NCBI GenBank assembly: GCA_031291255.1 | Contig: JARLJN010000008.1 | Coordinates: 62,001-126,000 of the forward strand | Source of the DNA: Gammaproteobacteria bacterium | GTDB lineage: Bacteria > Pseudomonadota > Gammaproteobacteria > DSM-16500 | Direction of reading: 5' to 3' | Length of the DNA stretch: 64,000 nt | In this document: piece after piece, positions 49,131 to 60,416 of the stretch | Position numbering within the stretch: the first letter of the stretch is position 1 | Layout of the letters: every line of letters begins with the position of its first letter | The notes under the pieces: generated by a model | Database searches by the model: none | What the model was told of the DNA's origin: nothing | What the model saw: only the letters and a program-made list of their open reading frames with translations | Position numbers and translations under genes: made by a program

Positions 49131-49529
49131 TTACGTAAAAATAAATCCGCATTCAGTGATGCCCTCATGGCACAACATAATATCCATGCCCATAGAGTGC
49201 CATGCTGTTGATATAGTCTTTGGTGCTAAGTGTTGTTTAGCGAGAAACACACCGAGATAATGTGGGTCAGATTTATTGACGCCGGTGTAGTAACAATGAG
49301 CGGCGCCTTCAGGTGCATCTTTCATCCATTCAGCTAATGCAAAATTTTCTACTGTATTTGTGAAGCGTGATACGTCTGCACTAGACAATGGTAATGCGTT
49401 ATCAATCTTAAGTGCTTGCCAGCCTTGCAGATTATTTGATTTGAGTTCGTTAACTGTAGGGCAATTTTCAGCATAAGTAAGATTGTAGCTGAGCAAGAGT
49501 GTGCTTAATAATATAATTTTTTTTAACAT
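49131..49529 (-). CDS. Small secreted/periplasmic protein of unknown function
   Basis: A 132-residue protein with signal peptide MLKKIILLSTLLLSYNLTYA, cleavage likely before ENCPTV. The mature part has four cysteines (NCPTV, AHCYY, MLCHEG, TECGF), so disulfides are probable, and GWQALKIDNALPLS in the middle. I do not recognise the family. AAGGA lies eight bases before the ATG, and it follows metK by 23 bases on the same strand, so it may be co-transcribed with it. A perfect hairpin terminator follows. Confidence 0.75.
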   Translation of the reverse strand: MLKKIILLSTLLLSYNLTYAENCPTVNELKSNNLQGWQALKIDNALPLSSADVSRFTNTVENFALAEWMKDAPEGAAHCYYTGVNKSDPHYLGVFLAKQHLAPKTISTAWHSMGMDIMLCHEGITECGFIFT

Positions 49530-49552
49530 AAAAATTCCTTAGTGTAAAAAAG

Positions 49553-50713
49553 TTAGAGTTTTGCAGCCGTGCGTAATTCAGCGGCTTTATCTGTTTTTTC
49601 CCAGCTTAAATTCAGGTCTTCTCGACCAAAGTGTCCATAAGTTGCTGTAGGGCGGTAAATAGGTTTTAGTAGATCTAACATTTTAATAATACCGTAAGGT
49701 CGTAAATCAAAATGTTGAGAGATAAGCTTGATAATGTCGTGGTGGGGGATTTTTTCTGTGCCAAATGTTTCAAGATTAATGGCAATCGGTTCAGCAATTC
49801 CGATGGCGTATGATATTTGAATTTCACAGCGATCTGCAAGACCTGCAGCAACAATATTTTTTGCGACATAACGCGCTGCATAAGCGCCTGAGCGATCAAC
49901 TTTGGAAGCATCCTTACCTGAGAAACATCCACCACCGTGACGCGCCATGCCGCCATAAGAGTCGACTATAATTTTACGCCCTGTTAAACCACAATCGCCC
50001 AAAGGACCGCCTATAACAAACCGCCCTGTAGGGTTAACCAAAAATTGTGTGTGTTTATCCAGTAATTCAGTTGGCAAAGTGGGTTTTATAATTTCTTCTA
50101 TAACAGCTTCTGTTAAATCTTTTTGTTTGATGTCAGGATCATGCTGAGTGGAGAGTACAACCGTTTTTATACTGACAGGTTTATCATTAACATAGCGCAT
50201 AGTGATTTGGCTTTTTGCATCCGGACGCAGCCAGGATAATTTTTTTTCTTTGCGCAGTTGAGCTTGTTTCATCATTAATCTGTGCGCATAAGTAATGGGA
50301 GCGGGCATCAATACAGAGGTTTCGTTGCTGGCATAACCAAACATCATGCCTTGATCACCAGCACCTTGTAATTCTGGATGTTTTCTATCTACCCCTTGAG
50401 CAATATCCACCGATTGTTTTCCTATCGCTGAAATAACAGCGCAGGATGCATAATCAAATCCCATCTCTGAGCTGTCATACCCTATGTCATGTATGACTGC
50501 TCGACTGATTTCTTCTACATTCACCCACGCTTTTGTTGTAATTTCACCGCCTATAAAAACCATACCGGTTTTTACAAAGGTTTCGCAAGCCACACGTGCG
50601 TTGTTATCTTGCGTTAAAATAGCATCAAGTATGGCATCAGAAATTTGGTCAGCAATTTTATCGGGATGACCTTCTGATACTGATTCTGAGGTAAAGAGAA
50701 ATTCCTTATTCAT
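49553..50713 (-). CDS. metK: S-adenosylmethionine synthetase
   Basis: Makes S-adenosylmethionine from ATP and methionine. The 386-residue enzyme starts [20 protein letters not shown] and has [12 protein letters not shown] plus the phosphate loop [20 protein letters not shown], both family signatures. It is on the minus strand, with the small secreted protein gene 23 bases downstream. The 5' gap (50714-50952) holds a composite repeat; no riboswitch pattern is recognised. Confidence 0.97.
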   Translation of the reverse strand: MNKEFLFTSESVSEGHPDKIADQISDAILDAILTQDNNARVACETFVKTGMVFIGGEITTKAWVNVEEISRAVIHDIGYDSSEMGFDYASCAVISAIGKQSVDIAQGVDRKHPELQGAGDQGMMFGYASNETSVLMPAPITYAHRLMMKQAQLRKEKKLSWLRPDAKSQITMRYVNDKPVSIKTVVLSTQHDPDIKQKDLTEAVIEEIIKPTLPTELLDKHTQFLVNPTGRFVIGGPLGDCGLTGRKIIVDSYGGMARHGGGCFSGKDASKVDRSGAYAARYVAKNIVAAGLADRCEIQISYAIGIAEPIAINLETFGTEKIPHHDIIKLISQHFDLRPYGIIKMLDLLKPIYRPTATYGHFGREDLNLSWEKTDKAAELRTAAKL

Positions 50714-50757
50714 CGTTTATCCTGTTTGTATGTGGATGTTTCCACTATCGAGTTTTT

Positions 50758-50842
50758 GTAGCGTGGACTAAGGCGTTCAGCGCCGAGTCCACGAGGTTTG
50801 TCTCATTCATTCCCGGACTCGCTTCGCTTAGTCCGGGCTACA
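50758..50842. repeat. Composite REP element with two different hairpins (GTAG...CTAC)
   Basis: The first hairpin is GTGGACTAAGGCG...CGCCGAGTCCAC (50763-50792) and the second CCCGGACTCGC...GCTTAGTCCGGG (50812-50837), with GTAG at the start and CTAC at the end. The element at 60417-60500 is the same composite in the opposite orientation. Confidence 0.88.
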
Positions 50843-50952
50843 ATATTTTAAATATAATACTTATTTTTAAATAAATAGCCTTATTTTTTTTCGATACAAA
50901 ATGTCTATGTTATTATGCAGGGTCGCTAGAAAAAATTGCAAAAGGATGTTGC

Positions 50953-53070
50953 ATGAAATCCGTTACTTCGCTATTTCGCTGGAATGATATGGCTTTATTA
51001 CTGTTATATGCAGTCATAGCTCTGTTGTTGTTAGCGCCTATAGCTTCTAATACATCAATTCCTAATGTTATTGATTATTTCACGCATATGGCAGGGATAG
51101 TGCAGGCAAATGTAGCCTTGTCGGCAGGGCAGTTTCCTTTACGTACGGCGCCTCTAAGTCACCAAGGATGGTATTATCCACTTTTTCAATTTTATTCTAC
51201 GACAGCCTATACTTTTTCCGGATTAATCTATCATTGGTTTACCGCTAATAATCCATTCATGGCTTACAAAATATCACTATGGTGCGCACTGATATTTGGC
51301 GGGATTTATATGTTTAAGCTCGCCTATGAAGTTGTAGGCTCACGCGCAAGCGCAGTGTTAGCGAGTATCATTTATCTTACCGCGCCTTATAATATTATAC
51401 TCATTGATCATATAGGCGCATTAAATGAAGCATTGGCAATCGGTATATTACCAGCAGTGATTTTTTATACTTTAAAGTTATATCATCCTAATAATTCCTA
51501 TTTACTCTATTCAATCACAGCGGTGTGTTGGTACGTATTAATCACCGTTCATTTGTTAACTTTTATTTTTTCATCCTTGTTTGTAGGGCTATTTTTAGTA
51601 TTAATGACTGTGCTGCAACAACAAAAATTTGGAAATTTATTACGCGTAGGCATAGCGTATATTTTTGCAATATTGTTAGCCTGTTGGTATTTGATGCCTA
51701 TAGTTTTGTTGCAAAAGATTTTAGTAATTAGTGGTACATTCAGTGATACAACGGCTTTCAATATTTATACGCCTACTTTTTCACAGTTATTTTCTCCTTA
51801 TGCAGATATTTCTGCAGGAGTGATGAGTCCAAACGGTTTTATAAATTTAATTTCTCAAATACATCTTAGTGTGGGTCTGCCAATTTTATTGGGTTTTGGT
51901 GTATGTTTATATGCAGTCTTTAAAAATAAATTTGTGGCGAGTGAAAAGTATAATCAATATGTTTTATCTTTGCTTATTACATTTATCATCGCATTTATGT
52001 TGGTGTGGTCACCATTAGATTTTTGGCATAGTCTGCCAAATATCTTGATGGTAATTCAGTACAGTTGGCGTTTGTTAGGGCAAGTGATGTGGCTGGGCTC
52101 TTTGTTATGCGCAGGGGCATTATGTTGGGTGTTTCAAAAAGATTTCAAGTTAAAATATATTTTATGTGGAATGGTTATCATATTCTTTTCATCTATTACT
52201 TGGTTGTTACCAGCAAGGGATACAATTAATGAAATTTCTACAGCCAAGCTTAATGATTTGCCTAAAATATTAGATGACGGATTTAATATTGAAGCCTATT
52301 TGATTGATATAAAAAAAAATTCAAGCCTGATAAGTCTCATAGACAATGTTTCGATTTTTCAGGGTATGCCAGGTGAGCCTCTTGGTTTTAGAACAATCAA
52401 TTTTAATGCTAATTATTTTATTCCTGCTGCATTAATTAATTTGGCAAATTCACCCTATTTAATTGTGCAGGGTGGCGATACAAATAAAGCAATTTCTTCA
52501 AATGATAAAATGTGGGCATTAATAAATGGCGATATTGTGTCGACCTATTATTTAAAACCCGGTTTATTTACCTGGAAGATACCGCTAGAACAATTTAAAA
52601 ATGTAAATAATAAATTACCTTTGCACTTACAATTTAAAACAAATCAAAAAAATGTAGTCGCTTTGAAAAAGATATCGCTTGAAGGGTTTTTAAAATCGCA
52701 AGATGTTATTACGCTAAAAAATAGCGTTTCAAATTGTATACGAGTTCGAGATAAATCAATTTGTCATATCCAAGTGCCAGCAAGCGTGCGACTGATAGAA
52801 TTACCTCTATTGTATTATCCTCAAATGCTGCATATCACTGTAAATGGAAAAGAGGTGAGTTATTATGGCGTTCTTAATGAAGGAAGTCTTATTGTTGGTA
52901 TAGTACCTGAAGCAGGTAAAACTAATATCATAGAGTTTCAATTTAGAGGTTTGTTGTGGGCAAATTATATAAGTGTGACTGCGTGGGGAATGTTATTTTT
53001 ATTGTTAATGTATTTTATTTTAAAACACATATTTTATAGTCATTCACTATCTCAAGAGTATAGAGTATGA
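50953..53070 (+). CDS. Large polytopic membrane protein, GT-C-like, copy 1
   Basis: A 705-residue protein with about ten helices in the N-terminal two-thirds (for example LLLLYAVIALLLLAPIA) and a C-terminal extracytoplasmic beta-rich domain ending in a final helix (ISVTAWGMLFLLLMYFILKH). NVIDYFTHMAGIVQANVAL (Asp41) in the first loop followed by GQFPLRTAPL is the pattern of a GT-C transferase or a related 6-pyruvoyl-tetrahydropterin synthase-related membrane family. The substrate is unknown. AAAGGATG precedes the ATG. It overlaps the next gene by four bases. Confidence 0.75.
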   Translation: MKSVTSLFRWNDMALLLLYAVIALLLLAPIASNTSIPNVIDYFTHMAGIVQANVALSAGQFPLRTAPLSHQGWYYPLFQFYSTTAYTFSGLIYHWFTANNPFMAYKISLWCALIFGGIYMFKLAYEVVGSRASAVLASIIYLTAPYNIILIDHIGALNEALAIGILPAVIFYTLKLYHPNNSYLLYSITAVCWYVLITVHLLTFIFSSLFVGLFLVLMTVLQQQKFGNLLRVGIAYIFAILLACWYLMPIVLLQKILVISGTFSDTTAFNIYTPTFSQLFSPYADISAGVMSPNGFINLISQIHLSVGLPILLGFGVCLYAVFKNKFVASEKYNQYVLSLLITFIIAFMLVWSPLDFWHSLPNILMVIQYSWRLLGQVMWLGSLLCAGALCWVFQKDFKLKYILCGMVIIFFSSITWLLPARDTINEISTAKLNDLPKILDDGFNIEAYLIDIKKNSSLISLIDNVSIFQGMPGEPLGFRTINFNANYFIPAALINLANSPYLIVQGGDTNKAISSNDKMWALINGDIVSTYYLKPGLFTWKIPLEQFKNVNNKLPLHLQFKTNQKNVVALKKISLEGFLKSQDVITLKNSVSNCIRVRDKSICHIQVPASVRLIELPLLYYPQMLHITVNGKEVSYYGVLNEGSLIVGIVPEAGKTNIIEFQFRGLLWANYISVTAWGMLFLLLMYFILKHIFYSHSLSQEYRV

Positions 53071-55169
53071 AAGAAAAAACTATGGCACCGTGGGTTTATT
53101 ACACAGGGCTGATTTTGTTTTATGGCTGCATTGCCCTACTCTTAATATTGCCGATCGCATCTAATACGGCTGTGCCGCATATTCTAGATTATTTAAGCCA
53201 TATATCAGGAATTGTAGAAGCAAATGCCGCATGGTCTGAAGGGCAATTTCTTTTGCGCACAGCACCTATAGGTCATAATGGATGGGAATATCCATTTTTT
53301 CAATTTTACTCGCCTACAAGTTATGCTTTTGCAGGATTGGTTTATCGATGGGTTACACCATCGAATCCATTTATGGCTTATAAAATTACGGTTATCTGTG
53401 CTTTAGTCTTAGGTGGGTTAGGGATACATCGTTTGGTATATTGGTGGCTTAACTCTTATGCTATTGCAATTTTAGCAAGTGTGGTTTATTTATTTTCGCC
53501 TTACAATATTATTATTATAAATAATTTGGGTGCTTTTAATGAGGTGATAGCATTAGGAATTTTGCCTTTTGTTTTATATTACACATTGCAACGTTATTAT
53601 AATCCAGTTTCTAGTAAAACTTTTTTGCAAGTTTCAATACTCTGGTATGCCTTGCTCACTATTCATTTAATTACATTTGTTTATTCCTCTATTTTTATAG
53701 GTCTTTTTTTATTGATAGTGAGTTTGCAAAATAAAAGATTTTCAAATTTGTTTAGAGTAGGTATAGCATATGTTTTTGGTTGCTTTTTAGCGATATGGTA
53801 TTTTGCTCCTATTTTATTTTTTAATACTATTCTTGTTGTTCACCGTACTTTTGACATTCCATTTTCTCATTATTTTCCTTCATTCGTAAATCTCCTTTCT
53901 CCTTTTGTTAAGTTTACGCCACCAACTAGAGTGCAAAACGGATATTTAGATAGTATGTCAGCTATACACCCTAATATAGGGTTACCTATATTATTAGCGG
54001 CTTGCGTTAGCATGTATATTTTTTTTAGCAAACAAAGCTTCAAAAAATTAAATGAGGATAATTATCTTTTGCCTCTGCTGGCATTATTTTTTATTGCTTT
54101 TATGTTCATATGGTCTCCTATTAATTTTTGGGATTGTCTTCCAAAATCCTTGTTAATTATACAGTATAGTTGGCGTCTATTGGGGCAAGTGATGTGGGTG
54201 GGTGCATTGTTGTTTGCTGGTGTTATGTATTGGCTGTTTAATAATAAATTTTCGACAAAATATATTATGTTAGGTGTTATATTATTAGTGGCTTTTAATG
54301 GCGTAGGCTTGTTTAAGAAAAATGAAATGGTTACGAATGTGTTGGCTGCACGTTTGATAGATCTCCCTTTTATTTTAGAATCTGAAAATAATTATGAAGT
54401 GTACATTATTGATGTGAAAAAAAATCCTAAATTCGTCAGTCTTATTGATAATGTTCCTTTATTTAAAACCGCATCAGATGAGGCATATGGAGATCACGTT
54501 TTAAAATTAAATTTAAAGCATTCTATTTCACGTGACTTACTCAATTCTGCAGTAAGTCCTTATGTAGTTGTTCAAGCAGCAGTGCCTGTAAACATTAATT
54601 TAAATCATCAACAATTAATTGCTGTCATAGATGAAAAGCAATTTATCGCCTATGATTTGAAGCCTGGACCTTTTGAATGGAAAATTTCTTTAAATCAATT
54701 TCAAAATAAAAAATCTAAAACACCATTAACATTTTATTTTAAATTAAGCGGCGAAAATCAAAAAGGTTATAAGCTATTTCCAATTGCAATTAAAAATATA
54801 TCACTTGCAGGCTTTTTAAATGATTCTGAGGTAATGAATTTGCAACAAGTTGAAAAACAGTGCGTGCACAAAAATTCAAAAACAATTTGTACGCTAGATG
54901 TGCCTTCAACTATACGTACTGTAGAGCTGCCAGTATTATATTATCCAGAAATGTTGGGTATCACTGTGAACGGGAAAGCAGTGGATTATAAAAGTGTTTT
55001 TTATAATGGTAGTTTGATTACGGCAGTTACTTCTGAAGCTGGGAAACAAAATATCATTGAGTTCCAATTTAGAGGATTGCTCTGGGCAAATTATTTGAGC
55101 CTGACGGCTTGGGGTATAGTGGGTTTATTATTTTTATATACGTTACAAATGTATGTTAGGGGAGAATAA
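53067..55169 (+). CDS. Large polytopic membrane protein, GT-C-like, copy 2
   Basis: A 700-residue paralogue of its upstream neighbour with the same segments in the same places: HILDYLSHISGIVEANAAW (Asp41), GHNGWEYPFFQFYSPTSYAF, IIQYSWRLLGQVMWVGALLF and the C-terminal LPVLYYPEMLGITVNGKAV. The ATG overlaps the previous TGA (ATGA), so both are translated from one mRNA. A tandem duplication followed by divergence is likely; both copies look intact. Two related enzymes acting in one glycan pathway would fit, but that is inference. Confidence 0.75.
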   Translation: MKEKTMAPWVYYTGLILFYGCIALLLILPIASNTAVPHILDYLSHISGIVEANAAWSEGQFLLRTAPIGHNGWEYPFFQFYSPTSYAFAGLVYRWVTPSNPFMAYKITVICALVLGGLGIHRLVYWWLNSYAIAILASVVYLFSPYNIIIINNLGAFNEVIALGILPFVLYYTLQRYYNPVSSKTFLQVSILWYALLTIHLITFVYSSIFIGLFLLIVSLQNKRFSNLFRVGIAYVFGCFLAIWYFAPILFFNTILVVHRTFDIPFSHYFPSFVNLLSPFVKFTPPTRVQNGYLDSMSAIHPNIGLPILLAACVSMYIFFSKQSFKKLNEDNYLLPLLALFFIAFMFIWSPINFWDCLPKSLLIIQYSWRLLGQVMWVGALLFAGVMYWLFNNKFSTKYIMLGVILLVAFNGVGLFKKNEMVTNVLAARLIDLPFILESENNYEVYIIDVKKNPKFVSLIDNVPLFKTASDEAYGDHVLKLNLKHSISRDLLNSAVSPYVVVQAAVPVNINLNHQQLIAVIDEKQFIAYDLKPGPFEWKISLNQFQNKKSKTPLTFYFKLSGENQKGYKLFPIAIKNISLAGFLNDSEVMNLQQVEKQCVHKNSKTICTLDVPSTIRTVELPVLYYPEMLGITVNGKAVDYKSVFYNGSLITAVTSEAGKQNIIEFQFRGLLWANYLSLTAWGIVGLLFLYTLQMYVRGE

Positions 55170-55205
55170 GGTTTTCATTTTTTTAAAATCTCCAACAACG
55201 ATGAT

Positions 55206-55229
55206 GTTGGGTTTGTAAAGCAACCCAAC
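55206..55229 (+). repeat. Small GTTGGGTT hairpin
   Basis: GTTGGGTT and AACCCAAC flank an eight-base loop, in the 181-base gap between the membrane pair and tkt, followed by CCTAC. It could be part of a REP family or an attenuator of the tkt-gap mRNA. No other gene-like feature is seen in the gap. Confidence 0.6.
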
Positions 55230-55350
55230 CTACACGCAATCCGCGCTTGCTCATATTTTTACCTCTCTCCAAAAAAGACCAAGACAAGAAAATCCACAAG
55301 CGGTAAGATGCAGGAATTTTGATGCTCATCTAATTAGTCTTGGAGACCAT

Positions 55351-57399
55351 ATGCCCCAGCGCAGAGAATTAGCTAATGCAATTAGGATGTTAAGTGTAGA
55401 TGCTGTCCAAAAAGCAAACTCTGGTCATCCGGGTATGCCCATGGGTATGGCAGATATAGCGGAAGTTTTGTGGAATGATTTCTTGAATCATAACCCTGGC
55501 AATCCACATTGGCTTAATCGTGATCGTTTTATTCTCTCTAATGGCCATGGCTGTATGCTGCATTATGCATTGCTGCACTTGACGGGTTATGCGCTTTCTA
55601 TCGAAGACTTAAAACAATTTAGACAGCTGCATTCAAAAACCCCAGGGCATCCTGAATTTGGCGAGGCGCCCGGCATTGAAACCACAACCGGCCCATTGGC
55701 TCAGGGATTGGCAAATGCAGTAGGCATGGCCATTGCAGAAAAGCATTTAGCCAAGCAATTTAATCGCGACGGCTTTGAAATCATTGATAATTACACTTAT
55801 GTTTTTGTGGGTGACGGCTGCTTGATGGAAGGTATTTCTCATGAAGTTTGCTCGCTTGCTGGCACATTTGGATTAAATAAATTAATTGCCATTTATGATG
55901 ACAATAACATTTCAATTGATGGCAATGTGCAGGGTTGGTTTACGGACAATACGCCTTTGCGTTTTCAAGCTTATGGTTGGCATGTCATCTCAAATGTAGA
56001 TGGGCATGACAGCGCAGCGATTAAAAAAGCGATTGCAGAAGCAAAAACCATCACTGACAAACCCACCTTAATTTGTTGTAAAACGACTATAGGCTGGGGC
56101 TCTCCTAATCTAGCTGGCTCTGCCGATACGCATGGCGCGCCTTTGGGCGATAAAGAAATTGCAGAGGTAAGAAAATCACTGAACTGGCCGCACGCGCCTT
56201 TTGTGATTCCTCAAGAGCTGTATGCAGCCTGGAATGCGAATGAAAAAGGCGCTCATGCTGAAGCAGAATGGACTACACTTTTTAATGCTTACAGCAAAAG
56301 CTATCCAGAATTAGCTCAAGAATTGACTCGCAGGGTTAAGCAACAGCTGCCTGAAAATTGGTCTCAATTTGCAGTGAATCTTGCGAAAGAATTGCAAAGT
56401 AAAAAAGAAACCATGGCAACTCGCAAGGCTTCTCAAGTGTGTTTGAATCATTATGCAACCATTTTGCCTGAACTCGTGGGCGGCTCAGCGGATTTAACCG
56501 GGTCTAACCTAACGAATTGGAAAGATGTAGGGACGTTTTCAAAAAATAATCCTCAAGGTCAATATATTCATTATGGCGTACGTGAATTTGGTATGTCAGC
56601 CATTATGAATGGCATGGCATTATATGGTGCTGTGATTCCTTTTGGCGGAACATTTTTAACCTTTTCTGATTATGCCCGTAATGCGGTGAGATTGGCGGCG
56701 TTGATGCGTCAAAAAGTCATTTTTGTGTATACTCATGACTCCATAGGCCTAGGCGAAGACGGCCCTACTCACCAACCTATTGAGCACGCACCTAGCTTGC
56801 GTTTGATCCCTCATTTGTCTGTATGGCGTCCTTGCGATGCTGCAGAATCCGCAGTGGCTTGGGCGTCTGCTATCGAGTATCATGGCCCCACTTGTTTGCT
56901 TTTTTCGCGTCAAAATGTGCAGCACCAAGAGAGAGATGCAGAAGCATTGGCAAATATTGTTCGCGGGGGGTATGTGCTTGTTGAGTGTGCGGGTCAGCCG
57001 GATGTTATTTTAATTTCTACGGGATCTGAGGTTGAATTAGCCGTAGCGGCCGCACACGAATTAAAAGCAGAAGGTCAAAATGTAAGAGTGGTTTCCATGC
57101 CTTCTACCGATGTTTTTTTAGCGCAAGAAGAAGCGTATCAATTGCAAGTATTGCCTAAAGACGTCTCTGTGCGAATTGCAATTGAAGCCGCTGCAACAGA
57201 TGGCTGGCATAAGTTTGTAGGATGTCATGGAAAAGTAATAGGTATAGATCGTTTTGGCGCATCAGCACCTGCGAAAGATGTTTATAAAGAGTGTGGTGTG
57301 ACAGTAGAGCATATTGTGCATACGGCACATGAATTATTGAAAGCAACACAGTGCGCTAGAATTACATCAGAAAAAATAACTACAGGAGTGTTGGTATGA
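55351..57399 (+). CDS. tkt: Transketolase
   Basis: Thiamine-diphosphate enzyme of the pentose phosphate pathway. The 682-residue protein has the family start [20 protein letters not shown], the TPP-binding [18 protein letters not shown], and [13 protein letters not shown] near the end. The central Pyr domain shows RFGASAP at the C-terminus and the motif [14 protein letters not shown]. The start overlaps nothing and follows GGAGACCAT. It overlaps gap by four bases; pgk, often next in such operons, is not found here. Confidence 0.96.
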   Translation: MPQRRELANAIRMLSVDAVQKANSGHPGMPMGMADIAEVLWNDFLNHNPGNPHWLNRDRFILSNGHGCMLHYALLHLTGYALSIEDLKQFRQLHSKTPGHPEFGEAPGIETTTGPLAQGLANAVGMAIAEKHLAKQFNRDGFEIIDNYTYVFVGDGCLMEGISHEVCSLAGTFGLNKLIAIYDDNNISIDGNVQGWFTDNTPLRFQAYGWHVISNVDGHDSAAIKKAIAEAKTITDKPTLICCKTTIGWGSPNLAGSADTHGAPLGDKEIAEVRKSLNWPHAPFVIPQELYAAWNANEKGAHAEAEWTTLFNAYSKSYPELAQELTRRVKQQLPENWSQFAVNLAKELQSKKETMATRKASQVCLNHYATILPELVGGSADLTGSNLTNWKDVGTFSKNNPQGQYIHYGVREFGMSAIMNGMALYGAVIPFGGTFLTFSDYARNAVRLAALMRQKVIFVYTHDSIGLGEDGPTHQPIEHAPSLRLIPHLSVWRPCDAAESAVAWASAIEYHGPTCLLFSRQNVQHQERDAEALANIVRGGYVLVECAGQPDVILISTGSEVELAVAAAHELKAEGQNVRVVSMPSTDVFLAQEEAYQLQVLPKDVSVRIAIEAAATDGWHKFVGCHGKVIGIDRFGASAPAKDVYKECGVTVEHIVHTAHELLKATQCARITSEKITTGVLV

Positions 57400-58415
57400 C
57401 AATTCGCGTTGCAATTAATGGTTACGGGCGTATAGGCCGAAATATTTTGAGAGCACTTTATGAAAAATCATCTAATTCTAAACGTTATGGTGATATTCAA
57501 ATTGTTGCGATAAATGATTTAGGTGATGTTGCAACCAATGCACATCTTACACGTTATGATACAACACACGGCAAATTTCCTGGTGAAGTCAGTGTGAGCG
57601 GAAATGATTTAGTCATTAACGGCGATAAAATTCGTGTTGTTGCAGAACGTGATCCTAATAAGTTACCTTGGGCTGAATTAAAAATTGATGTTGTTTACGA
57701 ATGCACTGGGTTTTTTACCAGCAAAGAAAAAGCGTCTGCTCATATCAACGCAGGTGCTAAAAAAGTTATTATTTCTGCACCAGGAACAGGTGTTGATGCA
57801 ACTGTAGTGTATGGCGTAAATCAAAATGTTTTAACAAGTTCTGACACCGTTATTTCTAATGCGTCTTGCACAACAAATTGTTTAGCACCGCTAGCAAAAC
57901 CTTTGCATGAAAAAATTGGTATCGTGAGTGGATTGATGAATACCATACATTCCTATACGAATGATCAATGTTTAATAGATGTTTATCACACAGATTTACG
58001 CCGCGCACGTTCCGCAACACATTCCATGATACCCACTAAAACGGGTGCAGCAGCAGCTGTTGGTCTTGTGCTGCCAGAATTGAATGGCAAGTTAGATGGT
58101 TTTTCTATACGCGTACCTACAATCAATGTTTCAGTAGTGGATTTTACTTTTACTACTCAGCGTGAAACGTCTATAGAAGAAGTGAATAATATTATGAAAG
58201 ATGCTGCTAAGGGTGAGTTAAAAGGCATACTCGAAATAACATCTGAGCCTTTGGTGTCAGTGGATTTTAATCACAATCCAGCTTCCTCTATTTTTGATAC
58301 GTCTTACACAAAAGTACTGGGTAATTTAGTGAAAGTATTATCTTGGTACGACAATGAGTGGGGTTTTTCAAATCGAATGTTAGATGTGACAGTTGCGTTG
58401 GTGAATGCAAAATAA
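57396..58415 (+). CDS. gap: Glyceraldehyde-3-phosphate dehydrogenase, type I
   Basis: Oxidises glyceraldehyde-3-phosphate with NAD. The 339-residue enzyme starts [32 protein letters not shown] is the catalytic Cys segment, and [20 protein letters not shown] follows. An Asp in AINDLGD at the end of the second strand argues for NAD rather than NADP. The overlap ATGA with tkt shows coupled translation. Alternative erythrose-4-phosphate dehydrogenase activity (Epd) cannot be excluded from sequence alone. Confidence 0.92.
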   Translation: MTIRVAINGYGRIGRNILRALYEKSSNSKRYGDIQIVAINDLGDVATNAHLTRYDTTHGKFPGEVSVSGNDLVINGDKIRVVAERDPNKLPWAELKIDVVYECTGFFTSKEKASAHINAGAKKVIISAPGTGVDATVVYGVNQNVLTSSDTVISNASCTTNCLAPLAKPLHEKIGIVSGLMNTIHSYTNDQCLIDVYHTDLRRARSATHSMIPTKTGAAAAVGLVLPELNGKLDGFSIRVPTINVSVVDFTFTTQRETSIEEVNNIMKDAAKGELKGILEITSEPLVSVDFNHNPASSIFDTSYTKVLGNLVKVLSWYDNEWGFSNRMLDVTVALVNAK

Positions 58416-58445
58416 TCGCGATATTTTTGAAACGGAGATTCATGT

Positions 58446-59123
58446 ATGCCTATAACGCCTTTTTTAAATATGTTTGGTCGGTCACCTATACGACCTCTCG
58501 AAGAACATATGGCAAAAGTGCATGCTTGCGTTTCTCAATTAGAACCTTTTTTTCAAGTGGTTTTGGCAAAAGATTGGGACAAGGTTGAGGAGATGCAAAA
58601 AGAAATCGCAAGCCTTGAAAATGAAGCAGATGATATGAAGCGAGATTTGCGTCTGCATTTGCCTAAGGGCTTATTTATGCCAGTATCGCGCAGTGATTTA
58701 TTAGAATTGCTGAGCGTGCAGGACAGGCTTGCTAATAAAGCTAAAGATATTGCGGGCATTGTGACTGGACGTAAGATGTCTTTTCCCGATTCTATCTCAG
58801 TTGCTTTTACGCTGTTTTTGCAGCGTTGTGTCGATGCTTCACGCCAAGCAAATACTGCAATTCATGAGTTAGATGAGTTGCTTGAAACGGGATTCAGTGG
58901 CAGCGAAGTAAAATTAGTGGATGGGATGATTGCAACATTATCTGGTATTGAAAGAGATACAGATGAAATGCAAATTGAATTACGCAATCATCTTTTTCAA
59001 CTAGAAGATCAGATACCTGCAGTTGATGTCATGTTTCTTTATGAAATTATAGAGTGGACAGGCGACTTGGCAAATCGAGCGCAAGATGTGGGTGATCGTT
59101 TACAAATTATGTTGGCTAGGTGA
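58446..59123 (+). CDS. DUF47/PhoU-like phosphate transport regulator
   Basis: A 225-residue helical protein of the TIGR00153/DUF47 group, PhoU-like. Segments such as ASLENEADDMKRDLRLHLPK and VMFLYEIIEWTGDLANRAQD are typical. It is followed by pit (12 bases apart), the standard pairing for regulation of low-affinity phosphate uptake. GGAG lies before the ATG. The precise role (inhibitor or facilitator of Pit) is not known. Confidence 0.88.
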   Translation: MPITPFLNMFGRSPIRPLEEHMAKVHACVSQLEPFFQVVLAKDWDKVEEMQKEIASLENEADDMKRDLRLHLPKGLFMPVSRSDLLELLSVQDRLANKAKDIAGIVTGRKMSFPDSISVAFTLFLQRCVDASRQANTAIHELDELLETGFSGSEVKLVDGMIATLSGIERDTDEMQIELRNHLFQLEDQIPAVDVMFLYEIIEWTGDLANRAQDVGDRLQIMLAR

Positions 59124-59135
59124 GATAATGTTTTG

Positions 59136-60392
59136 ATGGAATATGGTTTGATATATATGATCCTTGCCTGTTGTATAGGCTTATGGATGACTTGGGGTGT
59201 TGGTGCAAATGATCTTGCCAACATCATGAGTACAGCTATGGGATCGAAAGCACTTTCTGTGAAGCAAGCCATTGCGATCGCGATTTTTTTTGAAATTGCG
59301 GGTGCTTTTATAGGCGGCGGCGAAGTGAGTGATACTATACGCGGTGGCATCATAGATGCGAGTGTATTTTCACATACGCCTCAACTTTATATTTATACCA
59401 TGCTCTCTGTTTTGTTAGCCGGCGCTGTGTGGATGACCATGGCAAGTTTTATGGGCATGCCGGTTTCTATTACGAACGCAATTGTTGGATCGTTAGTCGG
59501 TGTGAGTGCAATTATGTTAGGCGTGCATTCAATTCATTGGCAGGAAGTGAGTTATATTGCAATTAGCTGGATAGTGTCTCCAACAATCGCAGGCATACTG
59601 GCTTATCTTTTATTTATCTCAATTAAGAGGCTGATCTTAGGTGCTGAATATCCTTTATTAGCTGCTCAACGTTATGTGCCCGTTTATTTATTTTTGGTAG
59701 GAATTGTTTTAGCGTTGATGACTGCGCTGAAAGGTTTACATCACTTTCATATCAGCCTAACGCTACCACAATATTTTTTTGTGGTGTTAGTCACCGCTTT
59801 AATAGTGATGCTCAGCGGGTTTTTTGCCATTAAATGGATACATTTAAAATTAAAATTTAAGTTAAACCGTCATACACAGTTTCAATATATTGAAAGTATG
59901 TTCAGTGTATTAATGGCGTTTACTGCATGCGCAATGGTGTTTGCACACGGCTCAAATGATGTGGCCATTGCTGTAGGTCCTATTGCTGCGATTATCAGTA
60001 TGGTCAAAGAAGGCCAGCCTATGCATGAGGGAATTCTTTTTTCAGGCATTATGTTGTTTGGATGTGCGGGTGTTATTTTAGGGCTTGTTATGTATGGTCG
60101 CAAAGTCATTGCAACAGTAGGTGGTGCGATTACAACATTAACGCCTAGCAGAGCTTTTGCTGCAACGTTAGCTGCTGCGAGCATAGTCGTTGTTTCTACA
60201 AGTACTGGGATTCCAGTTTCTGCCACTCAAACATTAGTCGGTGCAGTATTTGGAGTAGGTTTAGCACGTGGTATAGATGCGTTAAATCTTGCAGTTATTC
60301 GAAATATTTTTATGTCGTGGATAGTGACTATTCCTGCAGCTGCCGGTTTAGCAACTTTATTTTTTTATGTGCTGCAAAAAATATTTGGTTAG
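59136..60392 (+). CDS. pit: Low-affinity inorganic phosphate transporter (PiT family)
   Basis: A 418-residue inner-membrane transporter with duplicated PiT signatures: WGVGANDLANIMSTAMGSKA near residue 20 and VFAHGSNDVAIAVGPIAA in the second half. About ten helices. The start is the ATG at 59136; the preceding TTG at 59133 is not needed. Phosphate enters as a metal complex coupled to protons. Co-transcribed with the DUF47 regulator. Confidence 0.92.
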   Translation: MEYGLIYMILACCIGLWMTWGVGANDLANIMSTAMGSKALSVKQAIAIAIFFEIAGAFIGGGEVSDTIRGGIIDASVFSHTPQLYIYTMLSVLLAGAVWMTMASFMGMPVSITNAIVGSLVGVSAIMLGVHSIHWQEVSYIAISWIVSPTIAGILAYLLFISIKRLILGAEYPLLAAQRYVPVYLFLVGIVLALMTALKGLHHFHISLTLPQYFFVVLVTALIVMLSGFFAIKWIHLKLKFKLNRHTQFQYIESMFSVLMAFTACAMVFAHGSNDVAIAVGPIAAIISMVKEGQPMHEGILFSGIMLFGCAGVILGLVMYGRKVIATVGGAITTLTPSRAFAATLAAASIVVVSTSTGIPVSATQTLVGAVFGVGLARGIDALNLAVIRNIFMSWIVTIPAAAGLATLFFYVLQKIFG

Positions 60393-60416
60393 CAATAAAT
60401 GATTAAATAAGTTTTT

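Noticed and set aside
56161..58415. pgk or pyk in the tkt-gap operon
   Set aside because: No such frame is present; the next gene after gap is DUF47.
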